Below, one piece after another: positions 55,995-64,000 of a stretch of DNA of 64,000 bases. The stretch spans positions 40,875,501 to 40,939,500 of the forward strand of contig NC_134546.1 in NCBI RefSeq assembly GCF_050624435.1, in the 5' to 3' direction. Each line of letters begins with the position of its first letter. Within the stretch, counting starts at the first letter, position 1. The notes below the pieces were generated by a model. It ran no database searches and had not been told where the DNA came from. It was given only the letters and a program-made list of their open reading frames with translations. Position numbers and translations under genes: made by a program. The DNA comes from Tenrec ecaudatus. Taxonomy: Eukaryota > Chordata > Mammalia > Afrosoricida > Tenrecidae.

Positions 55995-56110
55995 GGCAGG
56001 CCACAATTGGTGTAGTGGCAAAGGACAAGCTGCTAACTGAAAGGCTGAACACACCAGCGACGCCTCAGGAGAAAGATGGGCTTTTCTGCTTCCACAAAGA
56101 CGACAGCCTG
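55995..56110 (+). repeat. AfroSINE, truncated
   Basis: CTGCTAACTGAAAGGCTG, CAGGAGAAAGATGGGC and CTGCTTCCACAAAGACG. Confidence 0.8.
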
Positions 56111-56509
56111 GAAGTGCTGGTCATTTGACCTTGAGGGGAACCCCCGGTTTGGTGGATGTCTCATGGAAAGGGACCCACAATCACCACATATTTAGTGCTT
56201 CCATGGCCCCTTGCAGTGACATGACAGGTTTTCATCTGTTGGGCAAGGATTTGAACTTGGAAGAACTGATTCAGGAAGCTTCCTCCTGGCACCAACCCTC
56301 ATGCTTAGTAGGGTCAGCAGCTCAGCCCAATGGGAGACCCAACTGTGTGGAGCACAACTCATGGGCTGCAGCCCGCGCTGGAGCTGTTCGGGCACTGACG
56401 CAGCACACCTGCAGGGTCCACAGTGACGTGCCATTGGACACCTTGATGATGTTACAAGTGCAATTGCCTTAAGCCTCAGGGGGATGATTAACAATTACTT
56501 TTCTGACTC
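56111..56509. other. Unassigned, contains a 115-codon open frame
   Basis: The frame at 56125-56472 has no recognisable domain and no splice context. The opposite strand is open as well. Not called as a gene. Confidence 0.4.
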
Positions 56510-57240
56510 TGTGGGGTTTTTTTTCCTGCCTTTAGGTTGCTTATTTTTGTTTGTCTTTTGTTGTCTGCTACTTGATTTGTTGCTGTTGTTGGGGTAGTTG
56601 GTCTTATGGGGTTTTGAATATGTCATAATATGACTGCCAAAGTAAACTTGAGTCATGCATATCCCAGGGACAAGCAGATGGATTCTGCGCCCCCACTGAA
56701 CTCTAAACCCAATCCAAGAATAGGGGTCACTGTAATTGTGATCATAATGGAGCAAACTTAATACTTAGTCAGTTGACCTACCTCTCCATCCAACCTGAAA
56801 GTCTTCTAGTTGCAAGTATTTCTTGCTAATTCTTCCCTGGCCTTTTAAATATCCACAGTGCTCTTTTCTTTCTTACTCACTATTTGTATTTTTAATCTTT
56901 GTATTATTATTTTATCCTTACCACTTCGTTTCTTTTTTGTTTCTGTTGGGTTTTCTAGTTTGTGAAGTACAGAAGGAGTAGATGCATAGAAATAAGAATT
57001 GATGCAAGGGTTTATAGGGGAGGTAGGGGTGGTTGATAGGGAGGGTGAGGGAGTGTGGGGAGCAAACACTGTATGTGGGAGCACAAGAACTGATGATTAC
57101 ACAACTCATTTTAAAAGTGATTTAACCATGAGGGGAAAAAGAAAGTGCTCTAAAATTTATTGTACAACTCTCCTTGATAGGCCTGAACTATTGAATTATG
57201 TGAGATGTGGATTAAATGCCAATAAAACTATTTTTAAAAG
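56510..57240 (+). mobile_element. Older L1 (family B) 3' end, sense
   Basis: Ends with CTGAACTATTGAATTATGTG, GATGTGGATTAAATGCCAATAAAAC and an A-rich tail, as does 61290-61600. Confidence 0.7.
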
Positions 57241-57249
57241 AATGAAAGA

Positions 57250-57345
57250 AAAGAACACAGCCTTGGATATTCCACTGGGTTCTACTCTGTCCTATTGGGT
57301 CACTGTGGATTGACACGGACTCAAAGGCAAGGGGTTGAGTTTGGG
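57250..57345 (+). repeat. AfroSINE 3' half
   Basis: ACACAGCCTTGGATATTCC, TCTGTCCTATTGGGTCACTGTGG and a CAAGGGGTTGAG tail. Confidence 0.82.
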
Positions 57346-57545
57346 GCTTGGGGCTCAACTCCTAATCCGAAGGTTGGCGGTTTGATCTCACTTAGTCGCT
57401 CCCGGGAAGAGAGGCCTCGAGCTGTGCTTCCCTAAAGATGACACGTGAGAACATTTTGTGAAGCTCAGTTCTAATTCTGTAATGCATGGTATTTCGATGA
57501 GCTCAAATCAACTTCACGGAAAAGAGTTTGAGTTTTTTCTTTTTG
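57346..57545 (+). repeat. AfroSINE
   Basis: CCGAAGGTTGGCGGTTTGATC, CGGGAAGAGAGGCC, GCTTCCCTAAAGATGACACG and GATGAGCTCAAATCAAC. Confidence 0.75.
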
Positions 57546-57915
57546 GAGTGTCATCGTGTGCAGAACTCACCTGGCACGCAGTCAAAGGATAGTTCCTGCA
57601 CATTTGGAAATGAGACCTTAAGACTGAGTTAGGTAATTACTATGAGGAGCTAATCAGGAAAGTTGGGAAACTGGGGAGAAGCGAGAGCTCAGGGTACTAT
57701 GTGACATGGTCCAAAGCCACATGCAAGGCAAAAGAGAGGCCAGGATGCAGAAAATGAAGCGGACAAAGAAAGTCAGAGCCCAGATGATGAGCAAGAGGCG
57801 ACGGCCTGTGAGTGTTGGCTGGGCTTCCCACAGTTGTGCCCCTATAATCTCTGCCGGTTTTAGTCACTACTCCCTTACTTTGTGGCCAGATGGCAGCATG
57901 GGTTTCTGCTTCTTG

Positions 57916-58108
57916 TAACCAAACCCAAAGTCACTGCTGTCAAGTCGATGCTGACTCATAGTGACCCTATGGCACGGGTGGAACGGTGTCACAGTTTCTT
58001 TACAAACTCAGACCGCCTCATTTTCTCCCACAGAACCACTAGTAGGTTCCTTGAACTGCCAGTCGGTCTTTCTGTTAGCCGTCTGACGCTGAATCTTAGA
58101 CACCACGA
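57916..58108 (-). repeat. AfroSINE
   Basis: AACCAAACCCAAAGTCACTG, TGACTCATAGTGACCCTATGG and GTTAGCCGTCTGACGC. Confidence 0.9.
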
Positions 58109-58147
58109 CTCCAACTTGTAATGTCCATGTGAATCTTTCCAGTTAAA

Positions 58148-58357
58148 GGGGACTAGCTGGTGTAGTGGGCTAAGGGTTGACCTGTGGTTGGAATTATTGG
58201 CGTTTCAAACCCACTAGACTTTTCTAGGGAAAAGTAGGAGGCATCCTGCTCTCATAGAAGTTTCTTCTCTGAAACCTTCGGGAGCAGTCGTACTCTGTCC
58301 GATACGGTTGCTATACGTCACAATTGACTGGTGGCCGTGGGTTGGGTTTGGGGTTCC
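58148..58357 (+). repeat. AfroSINE
   Basis: GACTAGCTGGTGTAGTGGGC, GGCGTTTCAAACCCAC, TCTGTCCGATACGGTTGC and GGCCGTGGGTTGGGTTTGGGG. It lies head to head with the previous copy. Confidence 0.88.
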
Positions 58358-58660
58358 ATGTTTGGTAAATCATTAGTGACCCCCAGGCAGATTCTCAGAC
58401 TCTTTGGGTAAGGTCGAGAGCAAGATGAAAAGGGCCCTTACTGGCATCCCTATGAAGTAATCAAGGTGAGAGCTCCAAACCTCCAGCTGCTCATGGGGAG
58501 AAGGGTGATGCTTACGATTTCCCATAAAGAGTTCATGACACAAAGGACGCAAACGACATCTGAACTATGTCAAGGGTCAACGTGGCGGTAGAGTGCCAAC
58601 TGGTGACTGCAAACCAAATGCTTTAGAATTCAGTTCTACCACAATTCAAATACTCCAGAC

Positions 58661-58868
58661 CAGGGGTTCTCAAACTTTTTAAACAGGAGGCCAGTTCACT
58701 GTCCCTCAGACCCGTTGGAGGGCCGGACTATAGTTTTAAAAAATACAAACCTATGAACATGTCTTATTTTGAAGTAAAAAAACAAATGGGGCAAAAACAC
58801 CCGGCAGGCCGGATAAATGTCCTCAGCGGGCTGCAGGTGGCCCGTGGGCCGCAGTTTGAGGACGCCTG
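58661..58868. mobile_element. Second non-autonomous hAT transposon, 208 bp
   Basis: CAGGGGTTCTCAAACTTTTT at the left and GCAGTTTGAGGACGCCTG at the right form imperfect inverted termini. Flanking octamers CTCCAGAC (58653-58660) and CTCTAGAC (58869-58876) are an 8-bp duplication with one change. The GGAGGGCCGGACTATAG and GGCCCGTGGGCCGCAG blocks recall the laterally spread hAT MITEs related to OposCharlie1. That family name is tentative. Confidence 0.85.
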
Positions 58869-58879
58869 CTCTAGACATT

Positions 58880-59160
58880 CTAAATGACTAGCCGTTTTCT
58901 GTCATTCACAGGCAAGTTCTTCGACTCTCAGGCTCTACCTGGGAACCACTCTGCCCCCTATTCTCAATTGGACCCATATTCTTTTCTTTCCTCAACCTTT
59001 GCCCAAGAGTCGTCAATTCTGGTAACCGTCCTATACTCTCACCTCAGGATGAGCGAGGATTATTCCTTCTGTGTAGTTCTAGCACTGTGCTTGTAATACA
59101 TATACTTTCTGATTTGCACTTGGGGTTTTAGTGATAACATTTATTTGTAAGTATATAGCA
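58880..59160. other. Unassigned non-coding sequence
   Basis: Nothing recognised. Confidence 0.4.
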
Positions 59161-59162
59161 TT

Positions 59163-59300
59163 GCATGGGAGAAAGACTAGGCTTTCTACTCCCATAAAGA
59201 GAATTTCTGAAGCCCACGGGGGTCGTCGTTCTACCCTGTTCTACATGGTCACTGTGACTCAGGATTGACTTGATGGCATTGCGTTTCACTTTTTTTGGTT
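59163..59300 (+). repeat. AfroSINE 3' part
   Basis: TTTCTACTCCCATAAAGAG, CACGGGGGTCGTCGTTC and ATTGACTTGATGGCATTGCG. Confidence 0.85.
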
Positions 59301-59426
59301 TATATAGCATTTATATCTAAGTACAGGGACTGGCACACAGTAGCAATTAATATGTTTATTTAAGGAATGAAGCAAAGTTATACAGTGATAAACAAAATTG
59401 TAAACTAGGGATGGGCTTTAACTTGC

Positions 59427-59938
59427 TGTGGTAGTTACATAATCTGTTGTCAATTTGAGACTATTAAGAGTGAAGCGGTGGAGTTTAAACTGTCAATCAG
59501 GTTGCAAAATGATGACCTCATTTTGAGGCATTAAAGAGATAGCTCGCTGGAGGCAGGATACACACTCCCTGCAAGACATTCCTGTTGACAAACCACATGG
59601 AGTTATGCTGATGGCAGCGAGAGAGCCTTGGAGCTAGAGGAGCCATGTGGAGACCCACACCAGTGCTGAGATGTTCCAATGCCACTGGATCCACAAGACT
59701 TTCCACCCGCTGGCCTGTGATCTTTCTGCACACAGCATCATTGCATGTGTTGATTGAGTTTGAAGAGGAATTCATAGACTGGTACTGGACATATGGGCTA
59801 TTATCGGACTTAAGGACTTGATCTGGAGCTGGGTTGGGATGTTTTCTTAATGTACAATTGCTCTTTAATATAAAGTTCTTTCTTATGCACATATAAGTGT
59901 TTTTGCATTTGTTTCTGGAGTTAACCCAGAATAACACA
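59427..59938 (+). mobile_element. Solo LTR-like element, 512 bp
   Basis: TGTGGTAGTTACATAATCTG to CAGAATAACACA with a perfect 5-bp duplication CTTGC (59422-59426, 59939-59943). Its distal half matches the LTR at 9342-9862: GACATATGGGCTATTATCGGAC, GGGTTGGGATGTTTTCTTAATG and the TATA-like stretch. Confidence 0.9.
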
Positions 59939-60019
59939 CTTGCCTACAGTGAACAGGAAGTTCTGAGGTCCTTTCCAGCTTCATGAACCAAACAGAAATA
60001 TAGGGACTATAGCACTGTG

Positions 60020-60510
60020 CTCCACGTGTCCTATCATGCAAGCTTACTAATAATGCTTTTCAAACTTTCTATATACTTATTGGATTTTATATCTCTTGTT
60101 TAATCAGTAACTGGCATTGTTAAAATTCACTGCTAAAATTGTGGGCTTTTAAACATTCCTCTCTGTAGTTCTGTCATTTTTGCTTTATGTCCAATGAGAT
60201 AATGTTACCAGGGGAATCTAAATGTATAATTTTTTAACTTCCTGGAGGATTAAATATTTATCATTATGAAGAGTTTCCCTTTATTTTTAGTAATGCTTTT
60301 TGTCATTGAGTCTACTTAATCTGATATTAACATAGTTATTGCAGTGTTTTAGTATAAAGAGCACAATTTTAAAATCACATTATTGCATCCCCCCCTTTTT
60401 TTAATCCTCAACCCTTTCTTTATTTTTTATTCTAGGTACGTCTCTTGTAAACAGCCTGTGGTTAGGATTTGAGATTTTCATCCAATGTGACAATCCGTGT
60501 CAATCAGTCT
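60020..60510 (-). mobile_element. Old L1M coding-region fragment, antisense
   Basis: CTCTTGTAAACAGCCTGTGG and TCCAATGTGACAATCCGTGTC resemble antisense L1 ORF2 text. No open frame. Confidence 0.55.
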
Positions 60511-60527
60511 CCTGCTCTGGTGGTGGT

Positions 60528-60790
60528 AGCTGTTAGGTGCAATCGAGGCAGTACTGACTCATAATGACCCTACGCGTGACAGAACGAAACCATCGTCTTG
60601 TATTTTGAATGACTTCCAAACTGAAGGGCTCATCTGACAGAATAGCTGATAACGTTTCACTACTATTCATAAGGTTTTCAGGAACTAATTCCTCAGAAGT
60701 GGACAGCCTATTTATTCATTCTTTCTTGATTGTTCTTCCTCTGGAAGCTCTGACACCACCTTAGTCCCATGTCTAGTATTTATGCCCTTA
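60528..60790 (-). mobile_element. Short RTE derivative with large internal deletion
   Basis: The tail (GTTAGGTGCAATCGAGGC, GACTCATAATGACCCTACG) joins after about 70 bp to the 5'-side block (AACTGAAGGGCTCATCTGAC, ACTACTATTCATAAGG). It has the same architecture as 53025-54100, but shorter. Confidence 0.75.
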
Positions 60791-61289
60791 TGTATTTCCT
60801 TCACTTTGACTATGGACTAAGCCTGTGGTTTGCTTTATCCAATAGTAGGCAGTAGAAATGACAACGCTCCAGTCCCAAGCCTAATTCTCTTAGGAGCCTT
60901 AAACTTGAATGTAAGAAGTCTGATACACCCTAGGGAGTTCATGAATAGAACTCATGTGGAAAGGAAGAAATTCTACAACTAATTAAGATCAAAGAACCCA
61001 GACAACAATGAGAGACAAGGTCCCTTACATATACTGTCAGGTTGTTCCAACTAGATCCCAGTCATTGGATCCATCCTACCTGAGATGCCAGGTGTGTGAG
61101 GGAAGAAGCGTTCTGGGCACTTCCGGTCCCAGCACAAAGACCCAGAGCAGAGAGGAGCTCTCTCTGTGAGGCATCATCCAAAGTCCTGCCCCAGGGATGT
61201 GAACAGCCCTGCTATCATGCGGAGTGTATTGGAAAGCAATTACTGCAAATGCAATGAAACCAACACTTTCTCATTTAATTTCCCTTCTC
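60791..61289. other. Unassigned, possibly old L1
   Basis: No gene recognised. Confidence 0.4.
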
Positions 61290-61600
61290 ACCTACTTCAA
61301 ACTTAGTCTAGTAGTTTTATATTTTCCTTTTGTTGAGGTACTCTTGGTTTTATTTTGTTATTGTTGCTTTGTATTCTTTTTCTGTCTATGAAATCCAGCA
61401 TAGGTAAATCTATCGAGACAGTAACTGGATTCATGGCTTCTTGGGAGTATGGCAGAAAAGGTTGGGGAGAAACGGGGGGCTATTAACATGAGTACAAGAA
61501 AATGTTCTAAAATTGACTATGGTGATGATTAGACACCTTTTATAATGATTGAACTATTGAATTACATGACTTATGTGCCAATAAGACTATTAAAAATTCT
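61290..61600 (+). mobile_element. Older L1 (family B) 3' end, sense
   Basis: ATCCAGCATAGGTAAATC, GAGACAGTAACTGGATTC and ATTGAATTACATGACTTATGTGCC followed by AATAAGAC and A-rich sequence. Confidence 0.78.
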
Positions 61601-61702
61601 TTACCCATGAATTTGGATAAATGAAAATCATTATCGTTTAGTCACAGTAAATACAGCAATAGTTTTAAGCCACTCAATTTGGGGACAGATTGTTACAAAG
61701 AA

Positions 61703-61840
61703 GAAGCCTTGGTGCATAGTAGTTAAGGAATCAGTTGTGAACCAAAAGATCGCAGTCTCAAGCCCACCAGCAGGGCTCTAAGGGAGTGACACACTGCTAA
61801 AGTATCGTACAGCTCTCAAAGGATGTGATTTTTCTAGCGT
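61703..61840 (+). repeat. AfroSINE 5' part
   Basis: AGCCTTGGTGCATAGTAGTTAAGG, AACCAAAAGATCGCAG and TCAAGCCCACCAGCAGGGC. Confidence 0.82.
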
Positions 61841-62420
61841 TGACAAGGAATGTTGGGCCACCTGGGTTTCCATAGATTGGAATAGGAGTAAAGAGGGAGA
61901 AAGATAAAAGTTCAATACATCAAGCACTCTTTGAGGAAATGAAGATCGATAGTTTGTTAGTAGCCAGCACAGATAAAACAAGCCAGAGCCCTGAAGTCAC
62001 TCTCTCAACTTTCCCCTACACTTTTTGCATTATAGACTTCTCCCAGGAACTTCTGTTTGTCCACGTGAGGGGGCAACAGTGACCGGCTTTGAAGGGAAAC
62101 ATTGTAGCAACTCTTGTTCCAGATGAAGATCATTGTGCATTTGCATTGGGGCTGGCGTCTTAGGCAGCTGCAAGGTCTTCCAAGGCAGTGTAGTGAACAA
62201 CAAACGGAACCCTGGGGTGGGGGTGCGGGGGTGGGGTGGTGAAGCACATAAACTGTTCTTATGTGTGGGGAGAGGGGCTCAAACTCTTGCAACATTGTTT
62301 TTATTCTGATGGTTATAATCTGCTTGTATCTCTGCCACTCTACAGTCTGATTTGTTTTATTACCAGCAGGTACCTTGTTTGTTACTCAGCTCTTTCTACT
62401 CAGAACCTGCCACATAAAGG
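61841..62420. other. Apparently unique upstream flank
   Basis: No gene or repeat recognised. A G-rich run lies at 62214-62237. Confidence 0.4.
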
Positions 62421-62424
62421 ATAT

Positions 62425-62600
62425 CCAATTAGTATTCACTGTTCAGGAAGTGAACATTTATTGAGCACCTATTATGTATCAGTCACTGTCTAGATCTTTC
62501 ACATACGTTTAAAAAAACCCCAGTCAATACCTTTTTGAGATAGGTATCATCAATCTTATTTTTGAAATTGTAGAAATAGGAATTCAGAGATTTCTTTATC
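62425..62600 (-). repeat. MIR fragment
   Basis: ACATTTATTGAGCACCTATTATG and GTATCAGTCACTGTCTAG are the antisense MIR 3' end. Confidence 0.8.
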
Positions 62601-62611
62601 AGGATTTTGAT

Positions 62612-62935
62612 GGTTTGAGTTTTCTATCTGCCACTTACCATGCCACTTTTCAAGCCTCGGTGTCGTCATTGGTAAAGTGGGAATTCACAACGGGCCAAAC
62701 GGGGTGGACAGGTTTAGCAAAAACAAAACGAAGTGTATTTCAAATGGGGCTTTTAAAAAATACTGAAAAGTTAGGAGTATGCTAGACTGTACCAGATGTG
62801 TATGTGTGCGGGTCTCCTGCCTTCTGTTATATAATCCTATGTGAGGATTATGGTTAGGATAATGCATGTAAAAGCCTTAACACAGTCTTGGCACTTGGTC
62901 AGCACTCAAAAATGCCATTGTTTATGAAGTTTTGG
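62612..62935 (+). repeat. MIR, interrupted
   Basis: TCTGCCACTTACCATGCC, AAGCCTCGGTGTCGTCATTGG and, after about 140 bp of other sequence, ATAATGCATGTAAAAGCC and GCACTTGGTCAGCACTC. Confidence 0.78.
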
Positions 62936-63574
62936 ATCTAAGTCCCCATTACAATTCCCCCCACCCTCCCCATAAACATACTGGCTTCAGTTTCCGGATA
63001 CAATCCCAGTGCAATAATCGTTTAGGTTTCTAGGAATGCTATATAGTTCATACAAGGCTTTCGAAGCCCGGAGGGAATCCCAGCGGTTCGGGCAGTGCGG
63101 AGCACCGGGTAACGCTCGCCTCCACACCGTCGCCGCAGCCCCTGGACTAGCACCGTGCGCAGACTTGCCGGGGCGGACCCCTCCCCTCGCCCCGCCCCGC
63201 CCCGCGCCATCCCGACCACTCAGCAGCCGCGCCGCGCCTCCGCCGCACTCCTATAGGTCCGTGTCGGGACAGGCGAGGCCTTTCCATTTTCCCGCCTTCC
63301 CCAGCCTGGTCTCACCCCGAAACCCGCACTAGCCCACGACGACTCCTCCCTGCCTTCCGTGCGAACCCCGCCCTTCCGGACACCGCGTCCCACCCGACCT
63401 GCTGTTCCGGCCTAGGCTGCTCGCCGGTCGGGGACCCGTCCCTTGGGCAGGAGGTGAGGTGGGAGGAGACCCAGAAGGGTGGGCCGCGCCCCTTTCCAAA
63501 GGGGTCGCGGGAGGCGGGGACGGGGACGGGGGCGGGGCCAATCTCCCGGGCGCCGCGTTGCCATGACAGCGGGG

Positions 63575-63780
63575 GGAGGGCGGGGGGAGGAGGAGGAAGA
63601 GCGCGGGAGCGGGGGGGTTGGGGGGGATGTGGAGCTGCCGCGGCCGCCACCGCAGCTGCCGCTGCCTGCTCTTTGCCGAGTCTTCCCGGAGGCGGCTGCA
63701 GGGAGCCGCTGCGGGGCCCTGCCATATTGTGTCTTCCCCTGCCCGTCCCTTGCCTTCCTCCTGCGGCGGCCGAGCTGACG
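63575..63780 (+). other. Probable non-coding first exon (5' UTR), gene unidentified
   Basis: A GC-rich stretch downstream of the GC and CCAAT boxes ends at a strong splice donor, GAGCTGACG|GTGAGTCCC (junction 63780/63781). It has a purine-rich start (GGAGGAGGAGGAAGAGCG) and a YY1-type GCCATATT at 63721-63728, a motif often found just downstream of transcription starts. The ATGs present open frames that do not resemble a known protein, so I read it as 5' UTR, with coding exons beyond the window on the plus strand. The start is approximate. I do not recognise the gene. Confidence 0.6.
63721..63728 (-). promoter_or_regulatory. YY1-type site
   Basis: GCCATATT is the reverse of the AANATGGC core. 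It lies inside the predicted first exon. Confidence 0.5.
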
Positions 63781-64000
63781 GTGAGTCCCGGGCGGGCGCC
63801 CCGGGGCGGCCGCGCTCCCCGCCCGGCCCGCGGCGCCGCTCGGGGCGCCGAGGCAGCGCGGCGGCGGCCGTCCCGTGACGCGCCCGGACATTTTTGTTCC
63901 GTGGGGAATTGGCGCTGCTGGCGCGGGGTCTTCCCGGCGCGTGGGCAGGTCGCGCGTGGGCTCCCAGGGGGTGTCGCACTGGGAGGGGGAGTGTGGCCCC

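Larger units (their letters stand above)
63050..64000. promoter_or_regulatory. CpG island promoter
   Basis: Base composition jumps to very high GC with frequent undepleted CpG, unlike the rest of the window. It contains GC boxes (CCCCGCCCCGCCCCG at about 63190-63205 and GGGGGCGGGGCC at about 63527-63538), a CCAAT element at about 63537-63541, an X-box-like GTTGCCATGACAGC (63557-63570), and no clear TATA box. This is the profile of a broadly expressed housekeeping-type promoter with dispersed starts. It runs off the right edge. The long GC-rich open frames on both strands are compositional. Confidence 0.92.

Noticed and set aside
55641-56054. 137-codon open frame on the minus strand
   Set aside because: Overlaps an AfroSINE and an L1 end and shows no domain or splice context.
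56125-56472. 115-codon open frame
   Set aside because: Both strands are open, there is no recognisable motif and no exon signals.
63312-63979. Long GC-rich open frames on both strands (up to 216 codons)
   Set aside because: Stop codons are rare in CpG islands. The translations are Pro/Arg/Gly/Ala-rich in every frame, which is compositional.
1-64000. tRNA, 5S, U6, Y or 7SK RNA genes and CRISPR-like arrays
   Set aside because: Scanned by eye for their characteristic openings and boxes. Only AfroSINE tRNA-like heads were found, and there are no regularly spaced repeats. A covariance-model search was not possible.

Overview
This window is nuclear DNA from a placental mammal of the Afrotheria. 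The best fit is a tenrec (Echinops-type). The sequence is littered with AfroSINEs (tRNA-type head, tail shared with an RTE/BovB-like LINE), RTE/BovB-like LINE copies and L1 3' ends. It also carries a complete non-autonomous element of the SPIN hAT family (19090-19403). SPIN has a patchy mammalian distribution that, from memory, includes tenrec among afrotherians. The species call is inference.

There is essentially no protein-coding sequence in positions 1-63000. None of the open frames I examined there looks like a host gene. The readable protein remnants belong to mobile elements: a broken mariner transposase near 34.2-35.4 kb, L1 ORF2 carboxy-terminal fragments near 22.1, 33.8-36.2 and 49.1-49.4 kb, and RTE reverse-transcriptase remnants near 29.5-31.2 and 42.0-42.7 kb. 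The one host gene feature is a CpG-island promoter with a probable non-coding first exon and splice donor at 63050-64000, pointing right and out of the window. I could not identify the gene.

Layout: 1-3.5 kb holds a 694-bp inverted duplication (25-718 and 2691-3384) around a (TA)n-bearing spacer. 3.5-16 kb is layered L1, AfroSINE, RTE and LTR. 16.2-18.5 kb and 26.05-26.7 kb are largely repeat-poor and may hold non-coding regulatory DNA. 19-25.4 kb holds SPIN, a long L1 3' UTR and nested AfroSINE/L1. 27-36.2 kb is a dense nested pile-up, including an L1 broken by a mariner that is itself broken by an LTR. 36-46 kb is mixed old repeats. 46.7-49.4 kb is the longest copy of the lineage-specific L1. 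50-62 kb is more L1, RTE, AfroSINE, LTR and a second short hAT element. 62.4-62.9 kb has MIR fragments, and the CpG island closes the window.

The parts relate as parasites and hosts rather than as a pathway. L1 supplies its own insertions. The RTE lineage shares its 3' tail with AfroSINE and probably mobilises it. LTRs and DNA transposons landed inside both. Several insertions have intact target-site duplications, which allows a relative insertion order. I found no evidence of a new gene system. The most notable items are the recent inverted duplication, the laterally transferred hAT elements, the L1 family with a roughly 2.3-kb 3' UTR, and a coherent LTR family with 5-bp target duplications. 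All family names are from memory of consensus features, without a database search.
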